Positions 1 to 12,096 of a stretch of DNA of 64,000 nucleotides are shown piece after piece. The first letter of the stretch is position 1. Every line of letters begins with the position of its first letter. The stretch covers positions 124,889,875-124,953,874 of the forward strand of contig CM034546.1 in NCBI GenBank assembly GCA_020055645.1, in the 5' to 3' direction. This DNA is from Tomocerus qinae (Eukaryota; Arthropoda; Collembola; Entomobryomorpha; Tomoceridae). The position numbers and the translations under genes were made by a program. The notes beneath the pieces are model-generated. The model saw only the letters and a program-made list of their open reading frames with translations, was not told the DNA's origin and made no database searches.

Positions 1-3000
1 AATATTTAAAGCTAAAAAGTCGGTAAAACTAAAAATATTAACAATAAAGCTCATAGATCGTTTTATTTTTGATAAAATTATTTCAAGACGATTGCCATAA
101 AAGGCACTTTGGAAAGTAAACAATAAAAAAAATCGAAGCTTACAAATTACTTGATTTTTGATAACTTTCTTGCGAAATTACCGTCAAAAAATGGATTTAG
201 AATTTTTAGGGTGCCTTTTTTATATTACGCTTTGTTCCTTTATTTCTCTCAAAAATAAATGAGAACGATGATCAATAATAATTAACACTAAACAAGTTAT
301 ATGTTGGAAACATTAATTACGGAAAACATCTAAGTTAAATATTTAAAGCTAAAAAGTCGGTAAAACTAAAAATATTAACAATAAAGCTCATAGATCGTTT
401 TATTTTTGATAAAATTATTTCAAGACGATTGCCATAAAAGGCACTTTGGAAAGTAAACAATAAAAAAAATCGAAGCTTACAAATTACTTGATTTTTGATA
501 ACTTTCTTGCGAAATTACCGTCAAAAAATGGATTTAGAATTTTTAGGCTGCCTTTTCCATATTACGGTTTGTTCCTCTATTTCTCTCAAAAATAAATGAG
601 AACGATGATCAATAATAATTAACACTAAACAAGTTATATGTTGGAAACATTAATTACGGAAAACATCTAAGTTAAATATTTAAAGCTAAAAAGTCGGTAA
701 AACTAAAAATATTAACAATAAAGCTCATAGATCGTTTTATTTTTGATAAAATTATTTCAAGACGATTGCCATAAAAGGGACTTTGGAAAGTAAACAATAA
801 AAAAATCGAAGCTTACAAATTACTTGATTTTTGATAACTTTCTTGCGAAATTACCGTCAAAAAATGGATTTAGAATTTTTAGGCTGCCTTTTCCATATTA
901 CGGTTTGTTCCTCCATTTCTCTCAAAAATAAATGAGAACGATGATCAATAATAATTAACACTAAACAGGTTATATAATGGAAACATTAATTACGGAAAAC
1001 ATCTAAGTTAAATATTTAAAGCTAAAAAGTCGGTAAAACTAAAAATATTAACAATAAAGCTCATAGATCGTTTTATTTTTGATAAAATTATTTCAAGACG
1101 ATTGCCATAAAAGGCACTTTGGAAAGTAAACAATAAAAAAATCGAAGCTTACAAATTACTTGATTTTTGATAACTTTCTTGCGAAATTACCGTCAAAAAA
1201 TGGATTTAGAATTTTTAGGGTGCCTTTTTTATATTACGCTTTGTTCCTCTATTTCTCTCCAAAATAAATGAGAACGATGATCAATAATAATTAACACTAA
1301 ACAAGTTATATGTTGGAAACATTAATTACGGAAAACATCTAAGTTAAATATTTAAAGCTAAAAAGTCGGTAAAACTAAAAATATTAACAATAAAGCTCAT
1401 AGATCGTTTTATTTTTGATAAAATTATTTCAAGACGATTGCCATAAAAGGCACTTTGGAAAGTAAACAATAAAAAAATCGAAGCTTACAAATTACTTGAT
1501 TTTTGATAACTTTCTTGCGAAATTACCGTCAAAAAATGGATTTAGAATTTTTAGGCTGCCTTTTCCATATTACGCTTTGTTCCTCTATTTCTCTCAAAAA
1601 TAAATGAGAACGATGATCAATAATAATTAACACTAAACAAGTTATATGTTGGAAACATTAATTACGGAAAACATCTAAGTTAAATATTTAAAGCTAAAAA
1701 GTCGGTAAAACTAAAAATATTAACAATAAAGCTCATAGATCGTTTTATTTTTGATAAAATTATTTCAAGACGATTGCCATAAAAGGCACTTTGGAAAGTA
1801 AACAATAAAAAAAATCGAAGCTTACAAATTACTTGATTTTTGATAACTTTCTTGCGAAATTACCGTCAAAAAATGGATTTAGAATTTTTAGGCTGCCTTT
1901 TCCATATTACGGTTTGTTCCTCTATTTCTCTCAAAAATAAATGAGAACGATGATCAATAATAATTAACACTAAACAAGTTATATGTTGGAAACATTAATT
2001 ACGGAAAACATCTAAGTTAAATATTTAAAGCTAAAAAGTCGGTAAAACTAAAAATATTAACAATAAAGCTCATAGATCGTTTTATTTTTGATAAAATTAT
2101 TTCAAGACGATTGCCATAAAAGGCACTTTGGAAAGTAAACAATAAAAAAAATCGAAGCTTACAAATTACTTGATTTTTGATAACTTTCTTGCGAAATTAC
2201 CGTCAAAAAATGGATTTAGAATTTTTAGGCTGCCTTTTCCATATTACGCTTTGTTCCTCTATTTCTCTCAAAAATAAATGAGAACGATGATCAATAATAA
2301 TTAACACTAAACAAGTTATATGTTGGAAACATTAATTACGGAAAACATCTAAGTTAAATATTTAAAGCTAAAAAGTCGGTAAAACTAAAAATATTAACAA
2401 TAAAGCTCATAGATCGTTTTATTTTTGATAAAATTATTTCAAGACGATTGCCATAAAAGGCACTTTGGAAAGTAAACAATAAAAAAAATCGAAGCTTACA
2501 AATTACTTGATTTTTGATAACTTTCTTGCGAAATTACCGTCAAAAAATGGATTTAGAATTTTTAGGCTGCCTTTTCCATATTACGGTTTGTTCCTCTATT
2601 TCTCTCAAAAATAAATGAGAACGATGATCAATAATAATTAACACTAAACAAGTTATATGTTGGAAACATTAATTACGGAAAACATCTAAGTTAAATATTT
2701 AAAGCTAAAAAGTCGGTAAAACTAAAAATATTAACAATAAAGCTCATAGATCGTTTTATTTTTGATAAAATTATTTCAAGACGATTGCCATAAAAGGCAC
2801 TTTGGAAAGTAAACAATAAAAAAAATCGAAGCTTACAAATTACTTGATTTTTGATAACTTTCTTGCGAAATTACCGTCAAAAAATGGATTTAGAATTTTT
2901 AGGCTGCCTTTTCCATATTACGCTTTGTTCCTCTATTTCTCTCAAAAATAAATGAGAACGATGATCAATAATAATTAACACTAAACAAGTTATATGTTGG

Positions 3001-6000
3001 AAACATTAATTACGGAAAACATCTAAGTTAAATATTTAAAGCTAAAAAGTCGGTAAAACTAAAAATATTAACAATAAAGCTCATAGATCGTTTTATTTTT
3101 GATAAAATTATTTCAAGACGATTGCCATAAAAGGCACTTTGGAAAGTAAACAATAAAAAAATCGAAGCTTACAAATTACTTGATTTTTGATAACTTTCTT
3201 GCGAAATTACCGTCAAAAAATGGATTTAGAATTTTTAGGCTGCCTTTTCCATATTACGGTTTGTTCCTCTATTTCTCTCAAAAATAAATGAGAACGATGA
3301 TCAATAATAATTAACACTAAACAAGTTATATGTTGGAAACATTAATTACGGAAAACATCTAAGTTAAATATTTAAAGCTAAAAAGTCGGTAAAACTAAAA
3401 ATATTAACAATAAAGCTCATAGATCGTTTTATTTTTGATAAAATTATTTCAAGACGATTGCCATAAAAGGCACTTTGGAAAGTAAACAATAAAAAAATCG
3501 AAGCTTACAAATTACTTGATTTTTGATAACTTTCTTGCGAAATTACCGTCAAAAAATGGATTTAGAATTTTTAGGCTGCCTTTTCCATATTACGGTTTGT
3601 TCCTCTATTTCTCTCAAAAATAAATGAGAACGATGATCAATAATAATTAACACTAAACAAGTTATATGTTGGAAACATTAATTACGGAAAACATCTAAGT
3701 TAAATATTTAAAGCTAAAAAGTCGGTAAAACTAAAAATATTAACAATAAAGCTCATAGATCGTTTTATTTTTGATAAAATTATTTCAAGACGATTGCCAT
3801 AAAAGGCACTTTGGAAAGTAAACAATAAAAAAAATCGAAGCTTACAAATTACTTGATTTTTGATAACTTTCTTGCGAAATTACCGTCAAAAAATGGATTT
3901 AGAATTTTTAGGCTGCCTTTTCCATATTACGGTTTGTTCCTCTATTTCTCTCAAAAATAAATGAGAACGATGATCAATAATAATTAACACTAAACAAGTT
4001 ATATGTTGGAAACATTAATTACGGAAAACATCTAAGTTAAATATTTAAAGCTAAAAAGTCGGTAAAACTAAAAATATTAACAATAAAGCTCATAGATCGT
4101 TTTATTTTTGATAAAATTATTTCAAGACGATTGCCATAAAAGGCACTTTGGAAAATAAACAATAAAAAAATCGAAGCTTACAAATTACTTGATTTTTGAT
4201 AACACTCTTGCGAAATTACCGTCAAAAAATGGATTTAGAATTTTTAGGCTGCCTTTTCCATATTACGCTTTGTTCCTCTATTTCTCTCAAAAATAAATGA
4301 GAACGATGATCAATAATAATTAACACTAAACAAGTTATATGTTGGAAACATTAATTACGGAAAACATCTAAGTTAAATATTTAAAGCTAAAAAGTCGGTA
4401 AAACTAAAAATATTAACAATAAAGCTCATAGATCGTTTTATTTTTGATAAAATTATTTCAAGACGATTGCCATAAAAGGCACTTTGGAAAGTAAACAATA
4501 AAAAAATCGAAGCTTACAAATTACTTGATTTTTGATAACTTTCTTGCGAAATTACCGTCAAAAAATGGATTTAGAATTTTTAGGCTGCCTTTTCCATATT
4601 ACGGTTTGTTCCTCTATTTCTCTCAAAAATAAATGAGAACGATGATCAATAATAATTAACACTAAACAAGTTATATGTTGGAAACATTAATTACGGAAAA
4701 CATCTAAGTTAAATATTTAAAGCTAAAAAGTCGGTAAAACTAAAAATATTAACAATAAAGCTCATAGATCGTTTTATTTTTGATAAAATTATTTCAAGAC
4801 GATTGCCATAAAAGGCACTTTGGAAAGTAAACAATAAAAAAAATCGAAGCTTACAAATTACTTGATTTTTGATAACTTTCTTGCGAAATTACCGTCAAAA
4901 AATGGATTTAGAATTTTTAGGCTGCCTTTTCCATATTACGGTTTGTTCCTCTATTTCTCTCAAAAATAAATGAGAACGATGATCAATAATAATTAACACT
5001 AAACAAGTTATATGTTGGAAACATTAATTACGGAAAACATCTAAGTTAAATATTTAAAGCTAAAAAGTCGGTAAAACTAAAAATATTAACAATAAAGCTC
5101 ATAGATCGTTTTATTTTTGATAAAATTATTTCAAGACGATTGCCATAAAAGGCACTTTGGAAAATAAACAATAAAAAAAATCGAAGCTTACAAATTACTT
5201 GTATTTTGATAACATTCTTGCGAAATTACCGTCAAAAAATGGATTTAGAATTTTTAGGCTGCCTTTTCCATATTACGGTTTGTTCCTCTATTTCTCTCCA
5301 AAATAAATGAGAACGATGATCAATAATAATTAACACTAAACAGGTTATATAATGGAAACATTAATTACGGAAAACATCTAAGTTAAATATTTAAAGCTAA
5401 AAAGTCGGTAAAACTAAAAATATTAACAATAAAGCTCATAGATCGTTTTATTTTTGATAAAATTATTTCAAGACGATTGCCATAAAAGGCACTTTGGAAA
5501 ATAAACAATAAAAAAAATCGAAGCTTACAAATTACTTGTATTTTGATAACATTCTTGCGAAATTACCGTCAAAAAATGGATTTAGAATTTTTAGGCTGCC
5601 TTTTCCATATTACGCTTTGTTCCTTTATTTCTCTCAAAAATAAATGAGAACGATGATCAATAAAAATTAACACTAAACAAGTTATATGTTGGAAACATTA
5701 ATTACGGAAAACATCTAAGTTAAATATTTAAAGCTAAAAAGTCGGTAAAACTAAAAATATTAACAATAAAGCTCATAGATCGTTTTATTTTTGATAAAAT
5801 TATTTCAAGACGATTGCCATAAAAGGCACTTTGGAAAATAAACAATAAAAAAAATCGAAGCTTACAAATTACTTGATTTTTGATAACTTTCTTGCGAAAT
5901 TACCGTCAAAAAATGGATTTAGAATTTTTAGGCTGCCTTTTCCATATTACGCTTTGTTCCTCTATTTCTCTCAAAAATAAATGAGAACGATGATCAATAA

Positions 6001-8874
6001 TAATTAACACTAAACAAGTTATATGTTGGAAACATTAATTACGGAAAACATCTAAGTTAAATATTTAAAGCTAAAAAGTCGGTAAAACTAAAAATATTAA
6101 CAATAAAGCTCATAGATCGTTTTATTTTTGATAAAATTATTTCAAGACGATTGCCATAAAAGGCACTTTGGAAAGTAAACAATAAAAAAATCGAAGCTTA
6201 CAAATTACTTGATTTTTGATAACTTTCTTGCGAAATTACCGTCAAAAAATGGATTTAGAATTTTTAGGCTGCCTTTTCCATATTACGCTTTGTTCCTCTA
6301 TTTCTCTCAAAAATAAATGAGAACGATGATCAATAATAATTAACACTAAACAAGTTATATGTTGGAAACATTAATTACGGAAAACATCTAAGTTAAATAT
6401 TTAAAGCTAAAAAGTCGGTAAAACTAAAAATATTAACAATAAAGCTCATAGATCGTTTTATTTTTGATAAAATTATTTCAAGACGATTGCCATAAAAGGC
6501 ACTTTGGAAAGTAAACAATAAAAAAAATCGAAGCTTACAAATTACTTGATTTTTGATAACTTTCTTGCGAAATTACCGTCAAAAAATGGATTTAGAATTT
6601 TTAGGCTGCCTTTTCCATATTAGGGTTTGTTCCTCTATTTCTCTCAAAAATAAATGAGAACGATGATCAATAATAATTAACACTAAACAAGTTATATGTT
6701 GGAAACATTAATTACGGAAAACATCTAAGTTAAATATTTAAAGCTAAAAAGTCGGTAAAACTAAAAATATTAACAATAAAGCTCATAGATCGTTTTATTT
6801 TTGATAAAATTATTTCAAGACGATTGCCATAAAAGGCACTTTGGAAAATAAACAATAAAAAAATCGAAGCTTACAAATTACTTGATTTTTGATAACACTC
6901 TTGCGAAATTACCGTCAAAAAATAGATTTAGAATTTTTAGGCTGCCTTTTCCATATTACGCTTTGTTCCTCTATTTCTCTCCAAAATAAATGAGAACGAT
7001 GATCAATAATAATTAACACTAAACAAGTTATATGTTGGAAACATTAATTACGGAAAACATCTAAGTTAAATATTTAAAGCTAAAAAGTCGGTAAAACTAA
7101 AAATATTAACAATAAAGTTCATAGATCGTTTTATTTTTGATAAAATTATTTCAAGACGATTGCCATAAAAGGCACTTTGGAAAGTAAACAATAAAAAAAA
7201 TCGAAGCTTACAAATTACTTGATTTTTGATAACTTTCTTGCGAAATTACCGTCAAAAAATGGATTTAGAATTTTTAGGCTGCCTTTTCCATATTACGCTT
7301 TGTTCCTCTATTTCTCTCAAAAATAAATGAGAACGATGATCAATAATAATTAACACTAAACAAGTTATATGTTGGAAACATTAATTACGGAAAACATCTA
7401 AGTTAAATATTTAAAGCTAAAAAGTCGGTAAAACTAAAAATATTAACAATAAAGCTCATAGATCGTTTTATTTTTGATAAAATTATTTCAAGACGATTGC
7501 CATAAAAGGCACTTTGGAAAGTAAACAATAAAAAAAATCGAAGCTTACAAATTACTTGATTTTTGATAATTTTCTTGCGAAATTACCGTCAAAAAATGGA
7601 TTTAGAATTTGTAGGCTGCCTTTTCCATATTACGGTTTGTTCCTCTATTTCTCTCAAAAATAAATGAGAACGATGATCAATAATAATTAACACTAAACAA
7701 GTTATATGTTGGAAACATTAATTACGGAAAACATCTAAGTTAAATATTTAAAGCTAAAAAGTCGGTAAAACTAAAAATATTAACAATAAAGTTCATAGAT
7801 CGTTTTATTTTTGATAAAATTATTTCAAGACGATTGCCATAAAAGGCACTTTGGAAAGTAAACAATAAAAAAATCGAAGCTTACAAATTACTTGATTTTT
7901 GATAACATTCTTGCGAAATTACCGTCAAAAAATGGATTTAGAATTTTTAGGCTGCCTTTTCCATATTACGCTTTGTTCCTCTATTTCTCTCAAAAATAAA
8001 TGAGAACGATGATCAATAATAATTAACACTAAACAGGTTTTATAATGGATACATTAATTACGGAAAACATCTAAGTTAAATATTTAAAGCTAAAAAGTCG
8101 GTAAAACTAAAAATATTAACAATAAAGTTCATAGATCGTTTTATTTTTGATAAAATTATTTCAAGACGATTGCCATAAAAGGCACTTTGGAAAGTAAACA
8201 ATAAAAAAATCGAAGCTTACAAATTACTTGATTTTTGATAACTTTCTTGCGAAATTACCGTCAAAAAATGGATTTAGAATTTTTAGGCTGCCTTTTCCAT
8301 ATTACGCTTTGTTCCTCTATTTCTCTCAAAAATAAATGAGAACGATGATCAATAATAATTAACACTAAACAAGTTATATGTTGGAAACATTAATTACGGA
8401 AAACATCTAAGTTAAATATTTAAAGCTAAAAAGTCGGTAAAACTAAAAATATTAACAATAAAGTTCATAGATCTTTTTATTTTTGATAAAATTATTTCAA
8501 GACGATTGCCATAAAAGGCACTTTGGAAAGTAAACAATAAAAAAATCGAAGCTTACAAATTAGTTGATTTTTGATAACATTCTTGCGAAATTACCGTCAA
8601 AAAATGGATTTAGAATTTTTAGGCTGCCTTTTCCATATTACGCTTTGTTCCTCTATTTCTCTCAAAAATAAATGAGAACGATGATCAATAATAATTAACA
8701 CTAAACAGGTTATATGTTGGAAACATTAATTACGGAAAACATCTTAGTTAAATTTTTAAAGCTAAAAAGTCGGTAAAACTAAAAATATTAACAATAAAGT
8801 TCATTGATCGTTTTATTTTTGATAAAATTATTTCAAGACGATTGCCATAAAAGGCACTTTGGAAAGTAAACAAT
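1..8874. repeat. 336/337-bp satellite tandem array (26 full units + partial)
   Basis: Near-identical units start at 1, 338, 675, 1011, 1347, 1683, 2020 and so on to 8415, with a final partial unit from 8751 to about 8874. The spacing alternates between 336 and 337 bp, mostly because one A-run has 7 or 8 residues. Units are strongly AT-rich and differ at a few recurring positions, for example attacgC/Gtttgttc, gCtcatag/gTtcatag and caagttatatg/caggttatataatg. The last units are the most diverged, as expected at an array edge. The array starts at base 1, so it continues to the left of the window. No frame is meaningfully open in it. The unit length and AT content fit a major (peri)centromeric or heterochromatic satellite, but location is inference. 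Confidence 0.97.
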
Positions 8875-9480
8875 CAAAACTTCAGCCAGGGAACAAAAAA
8901 GGTACTCTTTTTTACAAAAAGGTAAAAAGTACTTTTTCTAAAAAAGCAGTCCTTTTTATCTTATTTACATGTAAAATGAAAGTCAATGGTACAAGCTGTT
9001 ACATCAAAAAAGGTAAAAAAGCAAAACAGACTACTTTAAAAAAAATCTTACTACTACTTTTTATAAAAAAGGCAAAAAAGGTCTTTTTTGTTCCTTGGTT
9101 ATCACAAACTGCAACTGGAATGTTATTGTTGTATGTTATACAAGTACAGAAAATTCAATTAATTGTAAATTCATTTGATACTATAGGATTTATGACGATG
9201 GTACATCAATACTGTTCAGAATTCCAGAATGCTTTTCTAGAAGTGAAAATTAAGAATATTAGGTGATACATATTAATGGGGATTTAACCAACTACTGTTT
9301 ATTCCATCATTAGCTTAAATGCAGTTAGACCAATAAATAAAATTAACTTGAATGTTTTGAAAATATTATAGTATCTGATATTTCACAAAGGATTTTTAAA
9401 ATGGAACACAATGAAATTGACACATTATTGACCTCTCACCTCCGGAAGATATTTTAAATTTTCATTCAAATCGTATAATA
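8875..9480. other. AT-rich spacer at satellite edge
   Basis: Low-complexity A- and T-run-rich DNA immediately beyond the broken satellite unit, including several copies of short aaaaaggta-like runs between 8890 and 9090. An open frame starting inside the satellite (8859) runs through it but is lysine-rich low-complexity translation. I see no gene here. Confidence 0.6.
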
Positions 9481-9735
9481 TTAAGGAATAGGCGATTTCT
9501 CCGAAACAACTCTATGTACAATTATAGTATCCAGCACGAATGGATTTTGATTCATATCGACGTTGGGAAATGCGGTTTTAGTGGCGTGATATAAATCTTG
9601 CCATAATTCCTGCTTCATTTGAGGATTGAAATTATCCGACTTTGAACTCCATGGAATCTGATTTAATCCGGGATGCACAACTGAAAGAAATTCTGCAAAA
9701 GAATATTGTGTAGGAATTCCTGTGGTACAGTTACT
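9481..9735 (-). CDS. Unidentified 3'-terminal exon (partial gene)
   Basis: An open minus-strand segment of about 85 codons ends in a stop at 9481. It is preceded by a pyrimidine-rich stretch and an AG near 9736, as for a last exon. The translation has ordinary globular composition (it contains the stretches YSFAEFLSVVHPGLNQIPW and TAFPNVDMNQNPFVLDTIIV), unlike the low-complexity frames around it. No ATG lies near the beginning, so upstream exons would be at higher coordinates, but I could not find them before the next exon-like segment at 10643. I do not recognise the family. It could be a pseudogene remnant. Confidence 0.4.
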   Translation of the reverse strand, partial: SNCTTGIPTQYSFAEFLSVVHPGLNQIPWSSKSDNFNPQMKQELWQDLYHATKTAFPNVDMNQNPFVLDTIIVHRVVSEKSPIP

Positions 9736-9739
9736 CTTG

Positions 9740-10642
9740 ATTTAGGCAAAAAAGTAAAAGGAAAGCCGTTTATAGTAGAACAATAATTTTATTACCAAAA
9801 AGTTGATCAGGTGTTTCAAATTTGAGCGTGTAATCCTTTTGATTATCGACAGTATTCACAAATCCACAGGAACCTACGTGTATTCTAAGTGTGGACCATT
9901 TCTCTTATGGAAGCTGGCCTTCTATAGTGAAGCGCCAGCTTCACAGCCACCATCGGTATTCTATGTTTTTCAAGAAATTCCCTTAATATCGAGATTTAGT
10001 GGGGTGGGGTTCAGTAGGATTCAGTACAGTACCCCTTCTAAATATGTAATTTATTTGTCATCCCACTCTTGGTGTGCCGTATTTAATTTTAGTAGGTGCT
10101 TTAAAAAGAAAAACTCATTTCAAAAGTGACCCATTTGATAGGTACATTGTACATTGCCATTTTGTAACCTATAAGATAATCTCAGATACTAAGGTTCAAT
10201 GTAGGAAAAATAGGATTCGAAAATGCTCAAACAGATAACAGATAGAAAATGCTCAAACAAATTCGAAAATGCTCAAAAATAAGATACATGCAATTATGTC
10301 ATGAAAACAAAATAAATATGTTTCTTCCAATTTGGAATTAAATATTAAACAAATAAATGATGAAAACATGATAATATCTATTTAGGGGGTGCTTAAGCAC
10401 CCTAGCACCCCCCCCCTAAATACGTCCTTGGTGCTCACTGAAACTCGAACTCGTCTATCTATTATATTTTCTTATCGGTTTTATCGTTCTTCAATCTTAT
10501 TGTTAAAACTTATAGGAATACTATAATAATTAGGTTCGAGGTTCTGTAGAATGTAATCTTTATAATTTGTAAGCCTGTAAAGTATTAAGTGTTAATTTGC
10601 CTGGAATTTGACCTTCGACGGAACTGTCTACGACACAAAACG
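9740..10642. other. Intergenic, contains a G/C-tract hairpin
   Basis: No convincing coding potential. The open frame at 9803-10129 on the plus strand has no recognisable composition or partner exon. The one structured feature is the hairpin at 10380-10436, listed separately. Confidence 0.5.
10380..10436. repeat. Short G/C-tract hairpin related to the hAT-type MITE at 13405
   Basis: The sequence atttagggggtgc is followed within 30 bp by gcacccccccc and ctaaatacgt, giving a compact inverted repeat. The ends (tatttaggggg / cccctaaatacgt) match the terminal motif of the MITE at 13405-13573 (cacgtatttag followed by a G tract). This is probably a deleted or terminal-only copy of the same family. 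Confidence 0.55.
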
Positions 10643-10855
10643 TTATAGTAAACGAACCTGCACCATTTTTTGAACAGCAAATAAAAGTGTGATAACAATG
10701 CAATAAAAATATAATTTTTTAAAATTAAATTGTTCAAATTCGTGTTCTTTAGTTAATAATTGGTACATAGCTCTAAGCAAGGTATTCACATTTCTTATTT
10801 TGGTATTTAGTGCATTTATTTTATTCCCAGTTGTTTTCAATCCATAATTTGGCAT
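10643..10855 (-). CDS. Possible p24/TMED-type C-terminal exon (partial)
   Basis: This 70-codon minus-strand open segment ends in a stop at 10643. It has a coiled-coil-like half, then FNFKKLYF, then one hydrophobic span of about 15-20 residues, and a very short tail ending VQVRLL. A coiled coil followed by a transmembrane span and a tail of a few residues is the layout of the C-terminus of p24 (emp24/TMED) cargo receptors of the early secretory pathway. The spacing and the basic-aromatic entry to the membrane span fit, but the diagnostic residues are not strong. No GOLD-domain exon was found upstream, so it may be a fragment or an unrelated tail-anchored protein. Confidence 0.3.
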   Translation of the reverse strand: MPNYGLKTTGNKINALNTKIRNVNTLLRAMYQLLTKEHEFEQFNFKKLYFYCIVITLLFAVQKMVQVRLL

Positions 10856-12096
10856 AAGCTTTTATTTAAAATGCTTGTACATCATAATAATTGCATGAAT
10901 GAATTTTATTAAGAAGTAGTATGGTTGAACAAACAATGAAACATCATTTCTATGTACAGTTGTATCAAGTATCTCGTATCTGAACTTCTATTCTGCATCT
11001 AAAGGGATAGATAAACATAATAAGAGGGGCAGCTATAGTATACATCTATATTTACCTAAATGCAGGTGGACATATATCACTTTTAAAAGTATATGCTACA
11101 GCCAGTCACAATGTAATTGAATCCATTCGCTGTGTGCATGATTGGAATAAATGACGCATTACCAGGGTCATGGTATCCTGTATTAGACCTTTGCTTGTTT
11201 ATATTGTACTTATATATAACACTTGATTGTTCTTTAAGATAGAGAGTTACTTGGAATGCAGATGTATTAGTTTGAAGAGGTGAATTACCTATAGGTACGT
11301 GACAACAAGTTTATAGGGATGTTAGTATTTCTAATTTCTAACAACTGAACGTAGTAAGCGAATGAAGAATAAATAGACATAATGTTATGCATTATCCTTT
11401 TCGATATCCTAATGTACACTGACGTTTATCTTCTTCTCTCATTTTATGCTAAACTTCACCGGGACAATGTTCAGTGCCACAATTTATAGATAAACGTCTT
11501 TGCCATCAGCACTAATATCTTTTAGCTACAATTAAGAATATATAATTTTATTATTACATCCATGCCATAATGAAACCTGTATTATCTGTAAACATTACTA
11601 TCTCCTACTTGTCCAATTGTATAATTGTATGTATATAGTCTGGAACATATGTAAATTATAGGATCGACTTAGATTATAATAGTTATAGTAATATTATTGA
11701 TTTAAATGTTGTTTATAGAAAATAAAGCTGGAATAAGAAATATACTAACATTATTATTTGTAATGTAATCTTAAATTAATACTACTTTAATAATCTGTAT
11801 ACCTACTGCTTGCATACTCTACCTTGTGACTTCTTCGGCTGTCTTAAATTTACATTGGGAATAATATTGGTCTACTATACAAATACAAATCCCATCATTC
11901 CGTTCATTTGCTTCGGCCTAATACTTATAGAGAATAGTCAGTAAGAATCAACTTTCTTCGGAGAGATGAAGTAGATATGCAATACTAACACTTCTCAATA
12001 TGTTTTAGAATTCGGTCAGTTCTTCGTCATTAAAGGAACTTTTTAACCTGTTTTCATGAACCGGTACACGTAGTTTACATAATTCATTTTCTTGAA
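10856..12096. other. Intergenic / upstream region of the SLC18B1-like gene
   Basis: AT-rich DNA without coding signal. It presumably contains the promoter and 5' UTR of the gene starting at 12097, but I see no clear TATA or initiator element I would defend. Confidence 0.4.

Noticed and set aside
1..8874. CRISPR-like reading of the tandem array
   Set aside because: Units are 337 bp and identical end to end, with no short repeat/variable spacer pattern.
8859..9266. Plus-strand open frame of 135 codons
   Set aside because: It starts inside the broken satellite unit without a true ATG, and its lysine-rich content follows from the A-run repeats.
9803..10129. Plus-strand frame of 108 codons
   Set aside because: No domain or splice partner; serine/phenylalanine-rich as expected from T-rich DNA.
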